From positions 1-39,199 of the forward strand of contig JABFVJ010000452.1 in the NCBI GenBank assembly GCA_013362835.1: a DNA stretch of 39,199 bases, given 5' to 3'. The notes beneath the pieces were generated by a model. That model was not told the origin of the DNA, ran no database searches, and worked only from the letters and a program-made list of their open reading frames with translations. The position numbers and the translations under genes are program-made. Positions 33,909 to 39,199 of this stretch are shown piece after piece; the stretch's first letter is position 1; the number at the start of each line of letters is the position of its first letter. Source of the stretch: Nonomuraea sp. (GTDB lineage: Bacteria; Actinomycetota; Actinomycetes; Streptosporangiales; Streptosporangiaceae).

Positions 33909-34573
33909 CAGTCGTCCTGTTCCGGCGCCGCGGCGAGCACCTTGTTGATCCGGTCCATGTCGTTCTCCGCCGCGATGACGTGGAGCACGTCGCCCTCCTG
34001 CACCACGGTCTCGTCCGTGATGGTCAGGGCCTCGCCCATGCGGTTGATGAAGGCGACGCGGGTGCTCGCGCCCGCTTCGAGGTCGACGACGCGGGTGCCG
34101 ATCCAGGACGGGTGGGCGGTGACCTCGGCCAGCACGACCGTGCCCGTGGGGTCGCGCCAGAGGGGCTCGGCGCCCTCGGGGAGGATGCGGCGCAGGATCT
34201 GGTCGGCCGTCCAGCGCACGGTGGCCACGGTGGGGATGCCGAGCCGCTGGTAGACCTCGGCGCGCCGGGGGTCGTAGATGCGCGCCACCACGTTGTCGAC
34301 GCCGAACGTCTCGCGCGCCACGCGGGCGGAGATGATGTTGGAGTTGTCGCCGCTGGAGACCGCGACGTAGGCGGTGGCGGATTCGATGCCGGCTTCGGTG
34401 AGCACATCGCGATCGAAGCCGACGCCGGTCACCCGCCGCCCGCGGAACCCGGCCCGCAGCCGCCTGAACGCCTGCGGGTCGCGGTCGATGATGGCGACGG
34501 AATGGCCGCTGTCCTCGAGGATGTGGGCGAGGGTCGAGCCGACCCGGCCGCACCCCATGATCACTATATGCAT
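33908..34573 (-). CDS. TrkA/RCK potassium-uptake regulatory subunit (CeoB-like)
   Basis: 221 aa from ATG 34573 (MHIVIMGCGRVGST...), preceded by GGGGGAG; the frame is open upstream, but that part is not conserved in character. RCK_N: GCGRVG (Gly7, Gly9, Gly12) and Asp30 (AIIDRDP). RCK_C: LAEVTAHPSWIGTRVVDLEA, then ITDETVVQEGDVLHVIAAE. First gene of a coupled two-RCK unit, as with ceoB/ceoC in mycobacteria. Divergent from the KimA-like transporter, about 100 bp between starts. Confidence 0.92.
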   Translation of the reverse strand: MHIVIMGCGRVGSTLAHILEDSGHSVAIIDRDPQAFRRLRAGFRGRRVTGVGFDRDVLTEAGIESATAYVAVSSGDNSNIISARVARETFGVDNVVARIYDPRRAEVYQRLGIPTVATVRWTADQILRRILPEGAEPLWRDPTGTVVLAEVTAHPSWIGTRVVDLEAGASTRVAFINRMGEALTITDETVVQEGDVLHVIAAENDMDRINKVLAAAPEQDD

Positions 34574-34660
34574 ACTCCCCCGCACTTCGCGGTCGGCCTC
34601 TTGCTCGACACCAGTATGGCCCGATGGGGGAGCGCCTCGTTTAGGGCATCGGCATGCGGC

Positions 34661-34666
34661 TAGCAT
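34661..34666 (+). promoter_or_regulatory. -10 box (TAGCAT) for the KimA-like gene
   Basis: TAGCAT ends 8 nt before GTG 34675, and no SD precedes that GTG. This supports GTG 34675 rather than the ATG at 34654, which lies upstream of the -10. Confidence 0.45.
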
Positions 34667-34674
34667 CTCGTAAC

Positions 34675-36720
34675 GTGGCGAAGGTAACGGATCTTGTCAA
34701 ACGCGTGCTCGTGGGGCGCGCCCTGCGTAGCGGGCAACTCCACGAGCAACTCCTGCCCAAACGCATAGCCCTGCCCGTCTTCGCCAGTGACGCGCTCTCC
34801 TCGGTGGCCTATGCCCCGCAGGAAATCCTCGTCATCCTGTCGCTGGCGGGCGTGTCCTTCTACTCCTACAGCCCGTGGATCGCGATCGCCGTCGTGGTGG
34901 TGATGCTCACCGTCGTGGCGTCGTACCGGCAGAACGTGCACGCCTATCCGAGCGGCGGCGGCGACTACGAGGTGGCCACCACCAACCTCGGCAAGAACGC
35001 CGGCCTGACCGTGGCCAGCGCCCTCATGGTCGACTACGTGCTGACCGTGGCCGTGTCGGTGGCCAACGGCGTCGACTACGTCGGCGCGACGATCCCCTTC
35101 GTGGCCGAGCACCGGCCCGCGATCGCCATCGTCATCGTGATCCTGCTCACCGTGGTCAACCTGCGCGGCATCCGCGAGTCCGGCGCCGCCTTCGCCATCC
35201 CCACGTACGCGTTCATGTTCGCGGTGCTCGGGCTCGTCGCCTGGGGCGGCTTCCGGCTGCTGGTGCTCGGCGACGAGCTGCGGGCGCCGAGCGCCGGCTT
35301 CACGATCCGGCCCGAGCAGGCCAACCTGGCCTCCTTCGCCGCGGCGTTCCTGATCCTGCGCGCCTTCTCCTCCGGCTGCGCCGCGCTGACCGGCGTCGAG
35401 GCCATCAGCAACGGCGTGCCCGCCTTCCGCAAGCCCAAGAGCAAGAACGCGGCCACCACGCTGCTCATGATGGGCCTGGTCGCGATCTCCATGTTCGGCG
35501 GCATCATCGCGCTGGGCCTGGCCTCCGGGGTACGGGTGGCCGAGCCGAGCGTCGTCGCCCACGACCTGCTCAGGCCCGACGGCACGCCCGTCGGCGAGGG
35601 CTACTACCAGCAGCCGATCATCTCCCAGGTGGCCGACGCGGTGTTCGGCGGCGGCTCGCTGCCGTTCGTGGTGATCTCGGCGGTGACCGCGCTCATCCTG
35701 TTCCTGGCCGCCAACACCGCCTTCAACGGCTTCCCCGTGCTCGGCTCGATCCTCGCCCAGGACCGCTACCTGCCGCGCCAGCTCCACACCCGCGGCGACC
35801 GGCTGGCCTTCTCCAACGGCATCATCATCCTGGCGCTCGGCGCGTGCCTGCTGCTGTGGGGCTTCCAGGCCGATGTCAGCCGCCTGCTCAACCTCTACAT
35901 CGTCGGGGTCTTCGTCTCCTTCACGCTCAGCCAGACCGGCATGGTCATCCACTGGACCCGCCACCTCAAGACCGAGACCGACCCCAAGGTGCGCCACCAG
36001 ATGCACCGCTCCCGCGTGATCAACTTCTTCGGCGGCATCATGACCGGCCTCGTGCTGATCGTCGTGTTGCTGACGAAGTTCCTGGTCGGGGCGTGGATCG
36101 TGGTCATCGCCATGCCGATCCTGTTCCTCATGATGAAGGCCATCAGGCGCCACTACGACAAGGTCGCGGCCGAGCTGGAGATCACCGACGAGTACGAGCC
36201 CACCATGCTGCCCGCGCGCAACCACGCGGTCGTGCTCGTCTCCAAGATCCACAAGCCGACGCTGCGCGCCCTCGCCTACGCCCGCGCCACCCGGCCGTCC
36301 TCGCTGGAGGCGCTCACCGTGGGCGTCGAGGGCGAGGAGGCCCGCCAGCTCCAGGAGGAGTGGGAGCGGCGCGGCATCCCGGTGCCGCTCAAGATGCTCG
36401 ACTCGCCCTACCGCGAGATCACCCAGCCCATCCTCGACTACGTCAAGTCCCTGCGCAGCCGCTCGCCGCGCGACGTGGTCACCGTCTTCATCCCCGAGTA
36501 CGTCGTCGGCCACTGGTGGGAGCACCTGCTGCACAACCAGAGCGCCCTGCGGCTGAAGGCCAGGCTGCTGTTCAAGCCGGGCGTCATGGTGACCAGCGTG
36601 CCGTGGCAGCTGCACTCCTCCGACCGGCTCAAGGGGCGTCCTGAGCCGTTCGCGCCCGGCTCGGTACGTCGTCCCTGGCACCAGACGGTCAAGGAGGAGG
36701 AGCGGGTCAAGGGGCGCTGA
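34675..36720 (+). CDS. KimA-like APC-superfamily potassium transporter
   Basis: 681 aa from GTG 34675. The membrane part has 12 helices, with hallmark FASDALSSVAYAPQEILVIL, SYRQNVHAYPSGGGDYEVAT and AFSSGCAALTGVEAISNGVP. The cytoplasmic C-terminal domain (from about residue 510) contains LLHNQSALRLKARLLFKPGV. These match Bacillus subtilis KimA, a proton-coupled K+ importer shut off by c-di-AMP; Asp39 and Tyr46 align with KimA Asp36 and Tyr43. Many databases call it amino-acid permease. The neighbouring RCK pair supports potassium. Position equals Rv2690c. The 3' end overlaps the convergent hydrolase gene by 14 bp. Confidence 0.85.
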   Translation: MAKVTDLVKRVLVGRALRSGQLHEQLLPKRIALPVFASDALSSVAYAPQEILVILSLAGVSFYSYSPWIAIAVVVVMLTVVASYRQNVHAYPSGGGDYEVATTNLGKNAGLTVASALMVDYVLTVAVSVANGVDYVGATIPFVAEHRPAIAIVIVILLTVVNLRGIRESGAAFAIPTYAFMFAVLGLVAWGGFRLLVLGDELRAPSAGFTIRPEQANLASFAAAFLILRAFSSGCAALTGVEAISNGVPAFRKPKSKNAATTLLMMGLVAISMFGGIIALGLASGVRVAEPSVVAHDLLRPDGTPVGEGYYQQPIISQVADAVFGGGSLPFVVISAVTALILFLAANTAFNGFPVLGSILAQDRYLPRQLHTRGDRLAFSNGIIILALGACLLLWGFQADVSRLLNLYIVGVFVSFTLSQTGMVIHWTRHLKTETDPKVRHQMHRSRVINFFGGIMTGLVLIVVLLTKFLVGAWIVVIAMPILFLMMKAIRRHYDKVAAELEITDEYEPTMLPARNHAVVLVSKIHKPTLRALAYARATRPSSLEALTVGVEGEEARQLQEEWERRGIPVPLKMLDSPYREITQPILDYVKSLRSRSPRDVVTVFIPEYVVGHWWEHLLHNQSALRLKARLLFKPGVMVTSVPWQLHSSDRLKGRPEPFAPGSVRRPWHQTVKEEERVKGR

Positions 36721-38350
36721 CCAGCGCCCGCAGCCTGCCCGTGTCCTGAGTGGTCCAGCCCTTCGGCGCGGCGACGGCCGCCCACCCGTCGACGATGTTG
36801 GCGCCGTAACGGTGGCCATGGCCCGGCGGCACGGACATCGCGGCCGTCATGTCCACGAGCACCTGCCAGAACGTCACCAGCGGGAACCAGTTCATCTGCG
36901 GGTTGACCCCCGGCCCGCGCACGCCCTCCAGCCAGGCCGGCCGGTGGTAGAGGAGCTTGGGCGACCACCAGACGACCGGGTCGGTGGCGTTCTGCAGGTA
37001 GACCACGCGGGGGGCGGGCCACGGGCCCTTCGGGCGGGACAGGTCGGCCGGGTATTGGCCGAATCGGGCGGTCCTGCCCGCCTGGTAGACCGGCCGCCAC
37101 ACCGGGCTGCCGCGGTCGCGGGAGGTGGTGAGCCGGTGCCAGATGTGGTTGGCGTTGGGCGGGCCGACGAACAGCGCGCCGTCGGTCCGCGTGACCAGGT
37201 CGTCGAGGTCGCGGAAGGAGCCCTCCAGCTCGTAGGAGCCGAGGCTTTCGCCGGAGAGCAGCAGGCGGGGCCGGTCGGCCGCCGGGAGCCGCGCCCACCT
37301 GGCGCGCACCGCCTCGAACAGCGCCCGGCCGGCGGCCGCCGCCTTGTCCCGGTCGGCCAGGAACGACACCCAGCTCGGCAGGTAGGAGTACTGCAGCGCG
37401 ACCAGCGCGGTGTCGCCGTTGTACATGAACTCCAGCGAGTCGGCGATGTGCTGGTCGACCCAGCCGGTGCCGGTCGTGCCGAGCACCGCGAGCACCGGAC
37501 GGCCGAACGCGCCCGTGCGTTCCAGCTCGCGTACGGCCACCGCGGCCTGCGCCTGGGGCGAGGAGCCCGCGTCGAGGCCGACGTAGACGCGGATCGGCTC
37601 GGTCGCGGGCCTGCCGGAGAAGGAGGTCAGCTCGGAGACCGTGGCGGCGGTGCCGGTGAAACGGCGGCCTTCCCTGCCCAGGGACTCCCAGGTCACCAGC
37701 GACCCCGGGCCGCCGGACAGCTTGGCCGAGCCGGGCCTGCGCACGCCCGGGTGGGTGCCCTCGTTGGCGACCGAGGAGACGTCGCTCATCGTGTTCAGGA
37801 ACCCGGAGAACAGCACGTCGTTGGCGAACACCGCGACCAGGCAGCCGACGATCAGCACGCCGGCCACATGGCCCACATAGAACGGGACGAACCGGTCGAG
37901 CCAGTCGATCAGCCTGCGGCCGCCCAGGCGTACGAGCCGGGCGAGGAGCAGGCACAGCGCGAACAGCGTGACCGCCACCGCGACGATCACCGGGGGGAAC
38001 CAGGTGATCTGGACGTCCATGCCCATCAGGGCGCGTACGTCACGCTGCCAGTCGATGCTGTACCAGAGCGCCACCACGGCGAGCCCCGCGCAGCCGCCGA
38101 TCATCACCTGCCAGGCGGCCCGCCGCGCCCGCTCGGGCGGCCGGTAGGGGATCACCGCCCGGCCGAGCGCCCCCAGCGTCGCGCCGACCCCGTAGCCCAT
38201 GATGGCCGTGACCGCGCCCATCACCCCCTGGAACAGCCACGTGCGGGGCAGCAGCGAGGGCGTCAGCGACGCGCAGGCGAACAGCGTGGCCAGCAGCGTG
38301 CCCCCGAATCCGAGCCGCCGCCGCACCACCCGAGGTCTGTCCATCATCAC
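36707..38350 (-). CDS. Abhydrolase_9 family membrane-bound alpha/beta hydrolase
   Basis: 547 aa from GTG 38350, or 546/545 from the adjacent ATGs at 38347 and 38344. The N-terminal half has about five transmembrane helices (LGFGGTLLATLFACASLTPSLLPRT, MGAVTAIMGYGVGATLGAL, MIGGCAGLAVVALWYSI, PPVIVAVAVTLFALCLLLARL, VAGVLIVGCLVAVFANDVLF). The C-terminal hydrolase domain has nucleophile Ser359 in LLLSGESLGSYELEG and conserved VGPPNANHIWHRL and LQNATDPVVWW. It matches the Abhydrolase_9 pair of domains (Rv1069c-like), probably a lipid/ester hydrolase; substrate unknown. TACTCT on the reverse strand precedes the ATGs. Confidence 0.87.
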   Translation of the reverse strand: MMMDRPRVVRRRLGFGGTLLATLFACASLTPSLLPRTWLFQGVMGAVTAIMGYGVGATLGALGRAVIPYRPPERARRAAWQVMIGGCAGLAVVALWYSIDWQRDVRALMGMDVQITWFPPVIVAVAVTLFALCLLLARLVRLGGRRLIDWLDRFVPFYVGHVAGVLIVGCLVAVFANDVLFSGFLNTMSDVSSVANEGTHPGVRRPGSAKLSGGPGSLVTWESLGREGRRFTGTAATVSELTSFSGRPATEPIRVYVGLDAGSSPQAQAAVAVRELERTGAFGRPVLAVLGTTGTGWVDQHIADSLEFMYNGDTALVALQYSYLPSWVSFLADRDKAAAAGRALFEAVRARWARLPAADRPRLLLSGESLGSYELEGSFRDLDDLVTRTDGALFVGPPNANHIWHRLTTSRDRGSPVWRPVYQAGRTARFGQYPADLSRPKGPWPAPRVVYLQNATDPVVWWSPKLLYHRPAWLEGVRGPGVNPQMNWFPLVTFWQVLVDMTAAMSVPPGHGHRYGANIVDGWAAVAAPKGWTTQDTGRLRALVSAP

Positions 38351-38352
38351 TT

Positions 38353-38358
38353 AGAGTA
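38353..38358 (-). promoter_or_regulatory. -10 box (TACTCT) for the Abhydrolase_9 gene
   Basis: Reverse-strand TACTCT ends 5 nt before ATG 38347 and 8 nt before ATG 38344. No SD is visible, so a leaderless transcript using one of these ATGs is likely. Confidence 0.35.
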
Positions 38359-38432
38359 TTGGATCAAAACGGGAAAGTAGTCGTGCGGGTCGCGACGCAG
38401 GGGACGCGGGCGGCGCGCGTCGCGGCTCACCA

Positions 38433-38438
38433 TAGGGT
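38433..38438 (+). promoter_or_regulatory. -10 box (TAGGGT) for the RNA methyltransferase gene
   Basis: TAGGGT ends 6 nt before GTG 38445. No separate SD is seen, so this is another leaderless candidate. Confidence 0.4.
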
Positions 38439-38444
38439 GTGGGT

Positions 38445-39199
38445 GTGGAACAGGCATCTCTCGAGCTGACGGTAGGTCCGGTCGCCCATGGCGGCTGGTG
38501 TGTGGCGCGCCACGAAGGGCGGGTGGTCTTCGTCCGGCACGCGTTGCCGGGCGAGCGGGTGATCGCCGAGGTGACCGAGGAGACGACCAGGTTCCTGCGC
38601 GCCGACGCCGTGGAGATCCTGGAGCCCTCGCCCGACCGCGTCGTCCCCCCTTGCCAGTACGCGGGCCCCGGCCGCTGCGGCGGCTGCGACTGGCAGCACG
38701 CCACCCTTGAGGCGCAGCGCCGGCTCAAGGCCCAGGTCGTGGCCGAGCAGCTGCACCGCCTGGCCGGCATCGAGCGCGAGGTCGTCGTGGAGGAGGTGCC
38801 GGGCTCCAAGGACGGGCTCGGCTGGCGCACCCGCGTGCAGTTCGCCGCCACTCCCTCCGGCGAGCTGGGCTTCCGCCGCCACCGTTCGCACGACATCGAG
38901 GTCGTCGACGCCTGCCTCATCGCCCACCCGGAGGTCGAGGCGGTCGCGGCGGAAGACTACGACTGGCCGGGGGCGGCGGGCATCGAGGTCATCGCCTCCG
39001 CCGCCGGCGACCGTGCCGTGGTGGTCGCGCCGCGGCCCAGGCGCAGCGTGACCGTCCCGGAGCTCGACGCGCCCGCCTCGGTCCTGCTCGACCAGGGCAA
39101 GGGCCGTACCGTGCCGCGCCGGGGCTCCGGCGTGCTGCGCGAGCACGTGTGCGACCGCGAGTTCCGCGTGGCGGGCAGCGGCTTCTGGCAGGTGCACCC
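38445..39199 (+). CDS. TrmA/RumA-type class I SAM-dependent RNA methyltransferase, partial
   Basis: At least 251 codons from GTG 38445, running off the right edge. An N-terminal TRAM domain (LELTVGPVAHGGWCVARHEG to LRADAVEILEPSPDR) is followed by the Fe-S motif CQYAGPGRCGGCDWQH (Cys-x7-Cys-x2-Cys) and a beta-rich central domain (WRTRVQFAATPSGELGFRRH). The sequence ends at SGFWQVHP, the stretch just before the SAM-binding domain. It should methylate uridine C5 in rRNA or tRNA; the catalytic Cys lies beyond the window. Same relative position as Rv2689c. Confidence 0.92.
   Translation, partial: MEQASLELTVGPVAHGGWCVARHEGRVVFVRHALPGERVIAEVTEETTRFLRADAVEILEPSPDRVVPPCQYAGPGRCGGCDWQHATLEAQRRLKAQVVAEQLHRLAGIEREVVVEEVPGSKDGLGWRTRVQFAATPSGELGFRRHRSHDIEVVDACLIAHPEVEAVAAEDYDWPGAAGIEVIASAAGDRAVVVAPRPRRSVTVPELDAPASVLLDQGKGRTVPRRGSGVLREHVCDREFRVAGSGFWQVH

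Noticed and set aside
34574..34666. Upstream extension of the CeoB-like gene to 34666
   Set aside because: The extra residues precede the standard RCK start MHIVIMGCGRVG and would overlap the start of the divergent transporter gene.

Overview
The window is chromosomal DNA of a very GC-rich actinomycete. Codons end in G or C almost everywhere, GTG starts are frequent, and many antisense reading frames are open only because of the base composition. The gene set (SepH, CutRS, coproporphyrin-type ferrochelatase, DUF4193/DUF3710/DUF3159, an F420-type PPOX flavoprotein, two TrkA/Ceo proteins) fits a filamentous actinomycete. A Streptosporangiales genus such as Nonomuraea or Streptosporangium is my guess, by inference only. 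No rRNA, tRNA, CRISPR array, IS element or prophage was seen.

Layout. 1-5.7 kb: the divisome regulator SepH (reverse strand, running off the left edge, with a very long repeat-rich tail), a small secreted subtilase, an unknown proline-rich membrane protein and an aldonolactone-oxidase-type flavoenzyme. 5.7-10 kb: a secreted polysaccharide deacetylase, an MFS exporter, a lytic transglycosylase and ferrochelatase. 10-16.7 kb: an S9 peptidase translationally coupled to an inositol monophosphatase, a small conserved protein, the CutRS two-component system, the zinc-ribbon protein DUF4193 and an unknown membrane-associated protein. 16.7-28.4 kb: an accessory stretch with paaK-paaI, a divergent MBL-fold/FAD-monooxygenase pair, otsA, a DUF4235 protein, an archaeal/rickettsial-type ValRS, an ArsR/MFS pair and an AI-2E family permease. 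28.4-31.3 kb: thioesterase, dut, DUF3710, OB-fold and DUF3159 genes. 31.3-33.2 kb: a frameshifted Uma2 gene, a HIT-like protein, a Nudix hydrolase and an F420-type PPOX protein. 33.2-39.2 kb: two TrkA/RCK proteins divergent from a KimA-like potassium transporter, an Abhydrolase_9 membrane hydrolase and a partial TrmA-type RNA methyltransferase.

Backbone and insertions. DUF4193, dut, DUF3710, OB-fold, DUF3159, two RCK genes, an APC permease and TrmA occur in the same order around dut in Mycobacterium tuberculosis (Rv2699c to Rv2689c, from memory). SepH and CutRS are likewise neighbours in Streptomyces. The accessory genes are therefore insertions into an old actinobacterial block.

Best second-look signals: an 18-bp palindrome with perfect CRP half-sites upstream of sepH; a PaaR-like operator in front of paaI-paaK; perfect dyads in the cutR and arsR/MFS intergenic regions; TANNNT -10 boxes 5-8 nt before about ten start codons, suggesting widespread leaderless transcription; the KimA/RCK pairing; the altered metal motif of the MBL protein; the repeat-built SepH tail; and five convergent gene pairs that overlap at their 3' ends.
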